Shown here piece after piece: positions 20,479 to 29,472 of a stretch of 64,000 nt of DNA. This DNA is from a virus. The notes below the pieces were generated by a model. The model had not been told where the DNA came from and did not search any database. It saw only the letters and a list, made by a program, of their open reading frames with translations. Each line of letters begins with the position of its first letter. Position 1 is the first letter of the stretch. The stretch is from the IMG/VR virus record IMGVR_UViG_3300033144_000732, positions 1 to 64,000 of that record; one strand, written 5' to 3'. A program made the translations under genes and the position numbers.

Positions 20479-23400
20479 TTATTTGTTGCCGTATTGAGCT
20501 TCATCTCTTTTACGTTGCAATTGGTTTTGTAATCTAACTTGATCAAAATATGCTCTTTGGTTTGCCATTTGTTCTTCTAAACCACGCAAGCCTTGGCTCA
20601 TATCAAAATTGTAAGTTATAGATTGTGTACGGTAATCACCTTGACGTTCAACACCTTCTTCATAAGGTATATACATATTTACATCAGCATTTAATACATA
20701 GTCATTAGTACCATTCTTAATAACTCTATATTGTACTGTTGGGGTAATACCATTATCATTTGGTATTGTATAATCAGCATAACCATTAGTACCTGATACA
20801 ATATCTATTTCTGTAGGAGAATAAAAAGATGTATTATTACTTTTCATGTTTTGATCAAAGTTCTGATCATAAACCATAAAGATACCTGCACCTTCATTAT
20901 CATCACCAACACCCTGCAATTGTTTTACATCAGCTGATGTTAATGCACCATACTCACCACTAGCTGGTCCTTTTACTTTTGATGCTAACCACTCTGGAGA
21001 AAATACAATCTCATAACCAGCATGTGTCTTATCTGCTTTACTTGCTATATCAAATACAGGCTTGTATCTTAATGTTGCAACAGGAGCTATAGCATCAGTA
21101 TTAGATCTTTTAGGATTACCATACCAAGTTTGTAGATCTTCTTTATATAAACTCCAAACTTTAACAGCCAAAGGATTTTTTTCTAAAAGCTCTTTTTCTT
21201 TATTTAATTTACCATATCCAATACCATATGCTTTATTATCTTTCTCAAGATAATTCAACTGATTAACTAAATTAATCATCTCTGCTTCAGCACCTGGATT
21301 ACTCGTTAAAGGATTAAGAGAATAGTTGTATGTTGGGCTACTTACAACATCACTGTATGCACCACCAAAGCCATATCTAGCAGAATTAAAATCACCACCA
21401 ACAAAATTGTCTCCTAGCTGTCCTGTTAATTTAGCGTTAAGTTTACTTTTCAAAGCATCATAAACCATACCTGCTTCATCCTCTATAGCACTCATATCTA
21501 TTGTATACTTACGAGAACCATCTGGATTGTAAAGAGGTACTTCATCTACACCATATTCATAGTATACAGTTTGAGTTGCAGGAATTTTATAATTAGTATC
21601 ATTTGTTCCTGTGTCCCACTTCCAATCTAAATCAACATTTAATATTTCACCTTTTTCAACACCTTTTACAACATAGTCAATATATTCTGCTTTACTTGCA
21701 AATGGTACACCGTTTACAAATAAACCTGGCATGTTACCATTTTGCATAAGATTTTTAACATGCTTATCTTCAGTTTGTACTAGTTGTACTATCTCATCAT
21801 TATATACTTTTTCATACTTCTCATAAGTATCTGTAATAAAAGCGTCAACACCTTTCATTTGTGTTAGAGTACCACCTGGACCATTCATTTTATTGTACAA
21901 GTCATCATACATTGTTTGACCTTCAGGACCTAAAGTTAAATTAGGGTTGTTCTTTGTTTGCAGTCTAGTATCTACAAAAGCGTTATTCTTATCTGTAAAG
22001 ATATCACTAATAACATTACGGTATTTGAAATCTCCTGGTACTTCTTCACCATCAACTGTAGTTGTATTACGTGTAAGAAGTTTTTGTTTTATGTTTTGTA
22101 TTGTACCTCTATACTCTTCAACAGTACCTGGTTCATCCCCAGGTAACATAATACCATAAGTTTGATCTTGTGAGCTATTATCCCCTTTAGGATTCATTAG
22201 CTGCATCATATTCAAAATATCATCAACCTGTGTTGTTGCTAGTTTTTGATCTGCTTCTATATATTGAGAATTAGTACGCTGAATCATATCAACATTTTGT
22301 GTTGCCTCACCGTCTTTAGTTGCAACATCAATACTTTGTGCATCACCAACAGTAACATTATTACTTTGCAGGGCTGCATTTAAAGGATTATTTAATGCTG
22401 CATTTTCTCTTGCAATTTTTTCACGCATTCTAGCGTCTTCTCTATCTTGCTTAAACTTTTCAAGATTCATTGCATTTATAGCTCTAGCTTTAATTTCTGC
22501 CATGTCATACAAATGCCTTTTTTCATCTACAGCATATTGGTTTTCACGCATTGTATACTCATAGTCTCTTGCACTAAATGCTTGAGCTGACTCCATCATA
22601 TCATTCATAATATCATGTTGCATAAGCATACTATAAGCTCTGTTAAGAGTACCAGCTAAACTATCTGACGCAGGTAAGTTTCCTTCTTCCTGAATCTTTT
22701 TCATATTTTCTATATCACGCTTATAAGCTTCTATATCAGAAAGTTCTTCATCATGAAGTTGATCTATTTCAGATCCCGGTACCAAACCATTAGTTAATTT
22801 GTAACTATCCCAGGTTACAGCAGCACGTTCTGCAGCTGCTAAATCTTGTAATGCTTGTGGTAGTTTCTTATCATTTATAGCGGTAATTCTTCTGATAGTT
22901 TCATTAGCCCACATTTCTTGACCTGCTTTTAAACTTGAAGCAGCCCCATTCTTTACTGCATCTGTAGCAAAGTCCATACCCATAACATAAGCTTCTGTTT
23001 GATATGCTCTTTGTACATTAGGATGATTCATTAACCTATTTCTAATTTGTTGTAATGCAGCTCCTGTAACTAATGTTCCATTTTGTTCAGTTATAATCCA
23101 GTCAGTATTATTTATCTTTCTTAAATTATCAGGACCTTCTGGTTTATTAGGATTAAAGTTAGGGTTATCTACTATAGCAAACCTATCCATCTTCATCTTT
23201 AAAGGAGGATCCATCTCTTCTAAAATCTTCTGACTCATCTTAAATAAATCAGCATCAGGAACATACTCAGGTAATCCTTGTCTTAATGCATCATCAGCAG
23301 ATGAATTGATAAACTCATCCATTTGATATTGCATAGCTCTAACACCAACATCCCACCATTTATCTGCAACATCTACATTAGGTGAGTTCTTAAGATTATC

Positions 23401-23766
23401 AGCACGTTGCATTTGATCTCTGTAAGCTGCTGTAAACATTACATCTTTTACAGTAAGGTCATCTTCATAAAAAGGAGCAAAAACACCTTTAGCAGCTTCT
23501 ACATTAGCTGCAATAGATAAATCCATTCCGGAAATCTTCTCAATATGAGGTGCTATCTGTTCTGCATACTGATCTCTTCTATCTCTAGTATCTTGTCTAG
23601 ATAGATCTGCATACACAACTTTATTGTATAAATCATTTGTTGCTTTAAAATTAGTATCATACCTATCCTGCCTTGTATCAAGCACGGCAGACAGAAATTT
23701 ATAATCCGGTGTAAACGGTTTAATTTCTGGTAAATAAGTATCTGCTCCTTTGATGTATGTACTCAT
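20479..23766 (-). CDS. Putative internal (cargo/ejection) virion protein, 1095 aa
   Basis: A long, soluble, mostly helical protein beginning MSTYIKGADTYLPEIKPF, followed by DYKFLSAVLDTRQDRYDTN and YADLSRQDTRDRRDQY. This N-terminal pattern (a short peptide leading to 'PEI.PF.PD', then a repeated-looking helical block ending in a PFYEDD segment near residue 120) recalls cargo proteins encoded beside the RNA polymerase in crAss-like phages; recognition is from memory. Residues 370-470 are rich in charged coiled-coil sequence, and the C-terminus is charged and Gln-rich. No enzymatic motif was found. It sits between the Gln-rich protein and the 3250-aa giant protein, only 11 bases before the latter, which supports co-expression and co-packaging. 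An inverted repeat lies in the gap before its start. Confidence 0.75.
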   Translation of the reverse strand: MSTYIKGADTYLPEIKPFTPDYKFLSAVLDTRQDRYDTNFKATNDLYNKVVYADLSRQDTRDRRDQYAEQIAPHIEKISGMDLSIAANVEAAKGVFAPFYEDDLTVKDVMFTAAYRDQMQRADNLKNSPNVDVADKWWDVGVRAMQYQMDEFINSSADDALRQGLPEYVPDADLFKMSQKILEEMDPPLKMKMDRFAIVDNPNFNPNKPEGPDNLRKINNTDWIITEQNGTLVTGAALQQIRNRLMNHPNVQRAYQTEAYVMGMDFATDAVKNGAASSLKAGQEMWANETIRRITAINDKKLPQALQDLAAAERAAVTWDSYKLTNGLVPGSEIDQLHDEELSDIEAYKRDIENMKKIQEEGNLPASDSLAGTLNRAYSMLMQHDIMNDMMESAQAFSARDYEYTMRENQYAVDEKRHLYDMAEIKARAINAMNLEKFKQDREDARMREKIARENAALNNPLNAALQSNNVTVGDAQSIDVATKDGEATQNVDMIQRTNSQYIEADQKLATTQVDDILNMMQLMNPKGDNSSQDQTYGIMLPGDEPGTVEEYRGTIQNIKQKLLTRNTTTVDGEEVPGDFKYRNVISDIFTDKNNAFVDTRLQTKNNPNLTLGPEGQTMYDDLYNKMNGPGGTLTQMKGVDAFITDTYEKYEKVYNDEIVQLVQTEDKHVKNLMQNGNMPGLFVNGVPFASKAEYIDYVVKGVEKGEILNVDLDWKWDTGTNDTNYKIPATQTVYYEYGVDEVPLYNPDGSRKYTIDMSAIEDEAGMVYDALKSKLNAKLTGQLGDNFVGGDFNSARYGFGGAYSDVVSSPTYNYSLNPLTSNPGAEAEMINLVNQLNYLEKDNKAYGIGYGKLNKEKELLEKNPLAVKVWSLYKEDLQTWYGNPKRSNTDAIAPVATLRYKPVFDIASKADKTHAGYEIVFSPEWLASKVKGPASGEYGALTSADVKQLQGVGDDNEGAGIFMVYDQNFDQNMKSNNTSFYSPTEIDIVSGTNGYADYTIPNDNGITPTVQYRVIKNGTNDYVLNADVNMYIPYEEGVERQGDYRTQSITYNFDMSQGLRGLEEQMANQRAYFDQVRLQNQLQRKRDEAQYGNK

Positions 23767-23791
23767 AATTCAAAATTAATATTATTTAATA

Positions 23792-23817
23792 AGTTTACAA
23801 AGCATTGAGGGTAAACT
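23792..23817 (-). repeat. Inverted repeat / stem-loop between cargo genes
   Basis: AGTTTAC and GTAAACT form a perfect 7-bp stem around a 12-base loop in the 59-base gap between the 977-aa and 1095-aa genes. It is not followed by a run of U, so it is not a typical terminator; it could be an mRNA-stability or processing element. Confidence 0.45.
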
Positions 23818-23825
23818 CTTTAAGT

Positions 23826-26759
23826 TTAATAACCCATCTGTCCCACTGAAAACGGGAATGCTTTTCTATATTTCTTTTTTACTTCTGTTCCTTTCTTACT
23901 TTGGTTTACATTAACATTACCCGTTGGACTATAAGATGGGAAACCACCTCTTCGTTGTGCCTCAACTTGAGCTCTTGTCATACCTTCTGTAGCTGCAGGA
24001 ACATCACCATATACTAAAGGATAATTTTCAGCAGCTTTACCTGGAAATAATTCCTCAAGCTTTCTTAGTCTTTCAATTCTAACTTGTTCTTGATCAGCTG
24101 AACTATCTTTATATAACATTCTACCATCAGGAGTAAACTCTACATAACCACCAGACCTTGGATCTACATTATAAGTATCATATAAAGTATTGAGGTTGTA
24201 AGTATTAGCTGCATTAGTCAATCCTGTATTATACAATTCATTATACTTAGCAGTTTTCCAATTATCAAAATTCTGAGCTTGTTGTAATGCAGTTACAGTA
24301 TCATCATATAAACCTTTTTGTGTTTTAGCATTTGCCATATCAACTTTCATATCAAGCTGAGGTTGTAAAGCTGCAACACGGTTCATTGTTCTAACATTAT
24401 TCTGATTAACTTGATTTATAGCTTTTGCATTAGCATCTAAAGTTTTACCTTGTATATCACTTCTAGCAATAGCTTGTGGACCATAAGCACCTAGTGCATT
24501 AGCCATTACATTCTGAGCTGCTAGATTAGCATTTACTCTTCCTGTATAGTCATCTAATACATAATCTATCTTTTGATCTTCTAACTCAGGAGCCCACGGT
24601 AAAAACAACTCATCATCTATTGCATTAAGAGTCAATAAATTATTAATGTCCTGCTGCCACCATTCTCTTGGAGGAAGTGGTGCATTTTTTGGTGGTGGTA
24701 TTTTAGTTGGATCATCTGGTATATCTAAATACTGTGTATCTCCAGGCTCATAACCTGTATCAAAACCAGGAGCATTTATAGTAAATACACCTGCTTTTCC
24801 ATCTAGCCTTCTTTTCTTAAAGTCATCATCTATCTTACCATCTCCATCCTTATCATATTTTTCTGGATTAGCTTTATACTCTTCATCAGAAATAAAGTAA
24901 GGAATATAAGTAAGACCTTGAGCTTCCATATATTTCTTACGCTCATCCTCATATGCGTTTTGAAACTTACTCCAGTTATCAATATATGCTTGATCAGTCT
25001 TTCCATCCCCATCAGCATCTCTAACCATCTTAAATTGAAAGTCAGGAATTTTGTCAATAATTGCTTTGTTTCTAAAATAAAAATCTTCTTCTGATTTTTC
25101 ATTAAAAAATTCATCAGAACCAAATCCGTATTTATTACTGTATTGTGTAACAGGTGAATCAGATGCAGAATATAATCCTGGTATAAATATAGCAGCACCA
25201 GACTCATTAGTTATTTGCTGCTGACCAGTTACATCATCAGAATAAACAGAATATGTTTTACCATCTGATCCTTTAACTTCAGTCTTTGTTACATTTTTAA
25301 GCCTGTCTTGATATTGACTATAATCAAACTCTGTTGCAGGTCTAACATATTTAACTCTTTTCTTACCGTTTTCTGTTATAATAGTAGGTGTATATCCACC
25401 ATTTACATACTCATTATGCTTTTTATAATTAGCTGAACCTTCCTTAAATGGATTGTTACCTGACTCAACTTTATCAGCTTGGTTTTCAGATACTTTCTCA
25501 GTTTCTTTTACCTCTACAGTTTGATCATCAACATTAAGTTCTTCATTTTCATTAATGGTTACTTCTTCATCTTGTGTAGATGATTCGGTATTATCAGAAG
25601 CATCAGTATTTTTCATATACTGAGGTGGTATTGGACTACCAGTTGCAACTGCTATAGCTAAAGTTCTTGCAGCTTGTTTGTCTAATGGTGGTGTTCCATC
25701 TGGAAACTGCCATACTTTACCATCAAATGTTGGATCTTTTGCACCTTCTGGCCAACTTTGTCCTTTTCTTTTAGCATACTGAGAAGCTGTCTCACCTTTC
25801 TTTTGATATTTAGTTAAACCAGCTTGACCTAAGAAATCACCCATTTCATTACCAAACTGAGCAGTCATTAGCATATCATTATTAGCCATTGCCATACCCA
25901 ACTCTTGTTGTTGTTCTGTTGGTTGTTGAGGTTGCATTTGTTGTCCCATACCTTGTGGAGGCATACCTTGTTGTGGCATTTGCTGTTGTGCCATAAACTC
26001 TTGCAACATTAATATCTGTTGTTGTTGTTCAGGCGGTAAAGCTTGGAATGCTCTTTCTTGAGCTTTTTGTTCTGATATCTCCTCCATCTTAGCTGTAAAT
26101 GCTATAGGGTCTTCTCCTATAGATGCTAAGTATGGATATGATGCTAATGGTACACCATCTTGGAAATCTTTTTTTGCTTCTTGTATAAACGCAAGCTTAG
26201 ATAGATCTCCCATATTTTTCTGTAACATAAGCTCTGCACTTCTTGCAGAAATATCATCAGCATACTGTGAGTCTAATTCAGCATAATAATCTTGTAATCC
26301 AAAACGTCTAGAAAGTGCAGCTGGCGTTTTTCTACTACCACCTATACCAAACTCTTGCATTTCATCAGGACTCATTCTTAAAGCTCTTGTATCAGAAAAA
26401 ACAAAAGACTGTTCTGGTAAAAACATTGGTACTCCACCTCTGTTATGTCTTGGCCCTGTAATATTGTAAAGACCAAACATACCATCATTATTTAAATCTG
26501 TTAATACAGTTTCTCCACCTTCAGCTTCTAAATTAGCTTCATCTCTAGGTACAGCACCTAAAGAATATCTCACAGTCTCATCTTGTGTGTTGTTAAAATT
26601 TGTAAGACCATAATATTGTTCTGGAGTTGTGACCAAACCATAATCAGCTTGATCACCAGATGTAAGCCCACCACCACGTTGCATAAGCTTGTCTTCAACT
26701 ACTTTGCCGTCAACTAACTTAAATCCTTTTGGTAATTTATTTATTTTAATTTTTGCCAT
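23826..26759 (-). CDS. Putative internal virion protein, Gln-rich, with calcium-binding-type loops (977 aa)
   Basis: Residues 75-130 carry a recognisable block, EAEGGETVLTDLNNDG, then GPRHNRGGVPMFLPEQSF and VFSDTRALRM. From memory this block recurs in virion proteins of crAss-like and aquatic Bacteroidota phages, but its function is unknown. Residues 243-292 are a Gln/Met/Pro-rich low-complexity tract. Two DxDxDG loops (DADGDGKTD near 580, DKDGDGKID near 634) resemble EF-hand or thrombospondin-type-3 calcium-binding loops. A Glu/Asp/Asn-rich linker covers roughly 385-430. There is no signal peptide or membrane segment. It begins only 2 bases after the stop of the related-looking 708-aa gene, so the two are translationally close and probably belong to the same particle compartment. 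Confidence 0.75.
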   Translation of the reverse strand: MAKIKINKLPKGFKLVDGKVVEDKLMQRGGGLTSGDQADYGLVTTPEQYYGLTNFNNTQDETVRYSLGAVPRDEANLEAEGGETVLTDLNNDGMFGLYNITGPRHNRGGVPMFLPEQSFVFSDTRALRMSPDEMQEFGIGGSRKTPAALSRRFGLQDYYAELDSQYADDISARSAELMLQKNMGDLSKLAFIQEAKKDFQDGVPLASYPYLASIGEDPIAFTAKMEEISEQKAQERAFQALPPEQQQQILMLQEFMAQQQMPQQGMPPQGMGQQMQPQQPTEQQQELGMAMANNDMLMTAQFGNEMGDFLGQAGLTKYQKKGETASQYAKRKGQSWPEGAKDPTFDGKVWQFPDGTPPLDKQAARTLAIAVATGSPIPPQYMKNTDASDNTESSTQDEEVTINENEELNVDDQTVEVKETEKVSENQADKVESGNNPFKEGSANYKKHNEYVNGGYTPTIITENGKKRVKYVRPATEFDYSQYQDRLKNVTKTEVKGSDGKTYSVYSDDVTGQQQITNESGAAIFIPGLYSASDSPVTQYSNKYGFGSDEFFNEKSEEDFYFRNKAIIDKIPDFQFKMVRDADGDGKTDQAYIDNWSKFQNAYEDERKKYMEAQGLTYIPYFISDEEYKANPEKYDKDGDGKIDDDFKKRRLDGKAGVFTINAPGFDTGYEPGDTQYLDIPDDPTKIPPPKNAPLPPREWWQQDINNLLTLNAIDDELFLPWAPELEDQKIDYVLDDYTGRVNANLAAQNVMANALGAYGPQAIARSDIQGKTLDANAKAINQVNQNNVRTMNRVAALQPQLDMKVDMANAKTQKGLYDDTVTALQQAQNFDNWKTAKYNELYNTGLTNAANTYNLNTLYDTYNVDPRSGGYVEFTPDGRMLYKDSSADQEQVRIERLRKLEELFPGKAAENYPLVYGDVPAATEGMTRAQVEAQRRGGFPSYSPTGNVNVNQSKKGTEVKKKYRKAFPFSVGQMGY

Positions 26760-26761
26760 AA

Positions 26762-28888
26762 TTATAACATTTCTATGTCAGCTCCCGCTGCAATTAGTTT
26801 TGCTAACATTGCTGAATCAACACTAACTGTTTCTCCACCTTGTTTAGCTTTGCCTAACTCTTCTTTATGTAGGTAACCCATTTCTTTCATTCTTAAATGA
26901 TCCTCCATCTTATTAGCCATATACCCTTTACCATTTTTAGGATCATACATCATATGTGGTTTAAACTCTCCACCTTTTTTTGTAAGATATAATCCAGTAG
27001 TTGCGTCACCTTCACTACCCATTATACCTGTGTTTACATCAAACGTTCCTCTTTTATTAAAGGCATCTGTTTTTGTACCATATATATTATCTGCAGATAA
27101 GCTTACTCTTAAATCATCCATTGCCTCTTCTTGAGCTTTTTGATCAAAGTAATCATTAACTACATCTGCTGCTTTAACAGCAAAATCAGAAACATCACCA
27201 AATGCTGTAGCAACAGTGCTGTTCTTAACTCTATCTAAAAATCCTTTTAAGCCTCCTGTATTTACATCAAGCTCAGGTTTGTTAATTCTTGAATAGTATT
27301 CTTCCGCAGAAGGAGCACCTGCAGTACCTGGAGCAGCTTCTGGAGCACCTAAAGTACCTGGGGCACCTTGTCCTGATCCATCACCACCATCAATGTCTAT
27401 ATAATCAGGAATACCATCTCCATCTTTATCTAACTGTGGTGAATAAGTACCAGTATTTGTATTCTGATTTGCATCTTCTAATGAAGGTGTATCTGTTTGT
27501 ACAGGACCTAATTGTGGACCTTCTTGTTGTTGAACATAAGCTTCATACTCTTGCTGAGCATTTGGTCCACTTCTAGTTACAGGATCTTGCAAAAACCATT
27601 CTTGAAAAGTAAGTGTTTGATTTGCAAATGGTGCACCACCTGTTTGCATAAATGCAGTTGCAGCTGTAACATCTCCTGCCATTAATCTTGCAAATGATAT
27701 TGGATCTTCTTTTATCTTTTGTTTAGCTTGTCTTGCCCTTTTACCAAAACCAAATAATGCTTTAGGTAATACCTCAGCACCATATCTAATTACTATATCT
27801 TCATCAGTTGGAGCTTCTGGTGGTCCTATAAAATTAGGATCAGTCTCATTAACTGTAGTATCTTCTACCACTGTTGAAGTATCTTCTTCTATTTCTATAC
27901 CACGGTCTTTTAATATCTTAGCTTTAAGATCATTATATGCCTGTTTTGCAACGTCAGACATTCCTTCAGTACTTTTAGTTAAAAAAGTTTTTATTTTAGG
28001 ATCTAAATCTAAACTGTCTAAACCATCAATAAAACCTTGTTGTGTAAATTTTGCTGTATTTTCAATTAACTCTTCTGGTGTTGAATCTTGATTTTCATAC
28101 ATGAATTGAGTTTGAAAATCTTTCATAGCTTGGATGTTCTCCTCACTACCATCATAGTTTATAGTATAAGTTGCATTTCTATATTTATCTAACTTATTCT
28201 TTATAGCCTTACCTCTCCAATCTCTAAAACTTCCATCTTTGACACCATCACCATCTTTATCCTTACCGCTAAACATATTTTCATAACCCTCTAATAAAAC
28301 ATTTGCTGCTTTGCCTAGATTAAATTTGTTATTATTATATATAGCTGGATTTACATATAGTGGTCCTGGATTTAATACGCCTTCATCTTGTCCTTTGTCA
28401 ATAAAGTTTCTATTGTCTTTTTCTTTAGGTTTACTTGAATCAACAAAATTAACTTGACTCATAAAAGATGCCAATTGATTTTGCATATCAGCACCTACTT
28501 TATCTGTCTGTAGCATTGCAGCTTTTACTGCATCATAATTGTCACCCCCACCTTGTAATTTAGGTTGAGCATATTTACCCGGAGTCTCCGTAGGCAAAGG
28601 TATACCAGTTCCTATACTTTCAATAAACCTTCCTATTGGGTTTCCTTTAGGTAAATCTTCTTTACGTATTAAATCTCTTTTTATATATAGGCCTTCTTCC
28701 CTATCTTCAATACCATTTTGATTTACATCTCTAAACTCCATTGTTTGTAATGGATTTAGTGCATATCCTTCAGGAATACCACCCATTGCTTCTGTGCCCC
28801 AGAATAGAGGTGAATTTTCTGGAGTCATAGATGATGCCCTTTCGTCTCTTTTCATTAAGCCACGAAGTTTAGCTTGCATTCTTTCCAA
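26762..28888 (-). CDS. Putative internal virion protein, C-terminal part of a split gene (708 aa)
   Basis: The listed start is a TTG, and the first ATG is three codons later. The frame is open upstream to 28909, reading KVEPSALERMQAKL, and overlaps the end of the 188-aa ORF. The protein is hydrophilic. Calcium-type loops are visible: DVNQNGIED near residue 52, DKDGDGVKD near 209 and DKDGDGIPD near 486. The C-terminal 120 residues include GGEFKPHMMYDPKNGKGYMA and KMEDHLRMKEMGYLHKEE. The composition and loop types match the neighbouring 977-aa protein, suggesting a related role inside the virion. No catalytic motif was found. It is probably the continuation of the 188-aa ORF (see junction entry); function unknown. 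Confidence 0.7.
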   Translation of the reverse strand: MERMQAKLRGLMKRDERASSMTPENSPLFWGTEAMGGIPEGYALNPLQTMEFRDVNQNGIEDREEGLYIKRDLIRKEDLPKGNPIGRFIESIGTGIPLPTETPGKYAQPKLQGGGDNYDAVKAAMLQTDKVGADMQNQLASFMSQVNFVDSSKPKEKDNRNFIDKGQDEGVLNPGPLYVNPAIYNNNKFNLGKAANVLLEGYENMFSGKDKDGDGVKDGSFRDWRGKAIKNKLDKYRNATYTINYDGSEENIQAMKDFQTQFMYENQDSTPEELIENTAKFTQQGFIDGLDSLDLDPKIKTFLTKSTEGMSDVAKQAYNDLKAKILKDRGIEIEEDTSTVVEDTTVNETDPNFIGPPEAPTDEDIVIRYGAEVLPKALFGFGKRARQAKQKIKEDPISFARLMAGDVTAATAFMQTGGAPFANQTLTFQEWFLQDPVTRSGPNAQQEYEAYVQQQEGPQLGPVQTDTPSLEDANQNTNTGTYSPQLDKDGDGIPDYIDIDGGDGSGQGAPGTLGAPEAAPGTAGAPSAEEYYSRINKPELDVNTGGLKGFLDRVKNSTVATAFGDVSDFAVKAADVVNDYFDQKAQEEAMDDLRVSLSADNIYGTKTDAFNKRGTFDVNTGIMGSEGDATTGLYLTKKGGEFKPHMMYDPKNGKGYMANKMEDHLRMKEMGYLHKEELGKAKQGGETVSVDSAMLAKLIAAGADIEML

Positions 28889-28909
28889 AGCAGATGGTTC
28901 AACTTTTCT
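28855..28909 (-). other. -1 frame junction between the 188-aa and 708-aa ORFs
   Basis: The upstream frame reads NKEK-LNHLLW and stops at 28855; the -1 frame reads RKVEPSALERMQAKL. Adding one A to the GAAAAG run at 28903-28908 gives a continuous NKEK-VEPSALERMQ protein of roughly 880 residues. This may be an assembly indel in a homopolymer or an A-rich recoding site. Confidence 0.65.
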
Positions 28910-29421
28910 TTATTAGCTAATACTTTTTTATATGCTTGGGCAACTGACATACCACGTGCTTTGGCCCATCTAGTAAACTTACCTTTATTCTCAGGCTTAA
29001 TTTCAATACCTGATTTAGCCATCTCCATAGGATCAATAGGTATATCCATATTGGGTGAATCCTCTTGCATCTCTTCTTCTCTAGCCAGTTGTTGTGGATT
29101 GTTTGTAATTTGTTCAGCTGTAGGTGGTTTAGGTTGTTGCATTTTTTGTACGTTTTCAAAAATAACAACTACATCTTCTTGAGCCATACCTACTTGCATA
29201 AGTGCTTGACCTATAATATTTTGATCAGCCCCTTGTTCCATAAGCATAACAACAACTTCTTCTGGTCTTTGGCCAGATTCCATTGATTGGTTGAACATTT
29301 CAGCTATTTGCATAACCTGTGGATCAACCTGCGGTTGCTGTTGCATACCAGGTTCATTAGGAATCATTTGCTGACCACCCTGCTGTTTTACACTTTTTTT
29401 GTTTAAATCCACGTTCATCAT
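28855..29421 (-). CDS. Putative virion protein, N-terminal part of a split gene (188 aa)
   Basis: A small acidic, Gln/Met/Pro-rich protein. Residues 25-105 are helical and mention-worthy for repeated QVMQIAEMFNQSMESGQ and VVVMLMEQGA-type segments. Residues 147-173 read KGKFTRWAKARGMSVAQAYK, a short conserved-looking motif that I associate, from memory, with uncharacterised proteins of aquatic Bacteroidota phages. The last 15 residues (LNHLLWKECKLNFVA) look out of character and coincide with the overlap with the next ORF, supporting a frame break rather than a natural C-terminus. An A/T-rich leader with a GTATATTA element lies directly before the start. Two ATG codons occur in a row (MM); the first is used here. 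Confidence 0.65.
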   Translation of the reverse strand: MMNVDLNKKSVKQQGGQQMIPNEPGMQQQPQVDPQVMQIAEMFNQSMESGQRPEEVVVMLMEQGADQNIIGQALMQVGMAQEDVVVIFENVQKMQQPKPPTAEQITNNPQQLAREEEMQEDSPNMDIPIDPMEMAKSGIEIKPENKGKFTRWAKARGMSVAQAYKKVLANKEKLNHLLWKECKLNFVA

Positions 29422-29472
29422 ATTATATTATTAATATACAAATAATTAAGGAGATTCGCTAATCTTTATGGT

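Noticed and set aside
27289-27576. Plus-strand His/Leu-rich 95-aa ORF
   Set aside because: It is the complement of a Gln/Gly/Asp-rich minus-strand region, with composition typical of a shadow frame.
29440-29472. AGATT...AATCT hairpin between lysin and 188-aa genes
   Set aside because: Only five pairs with a 4-base loop and no U-tract; too weak to call.
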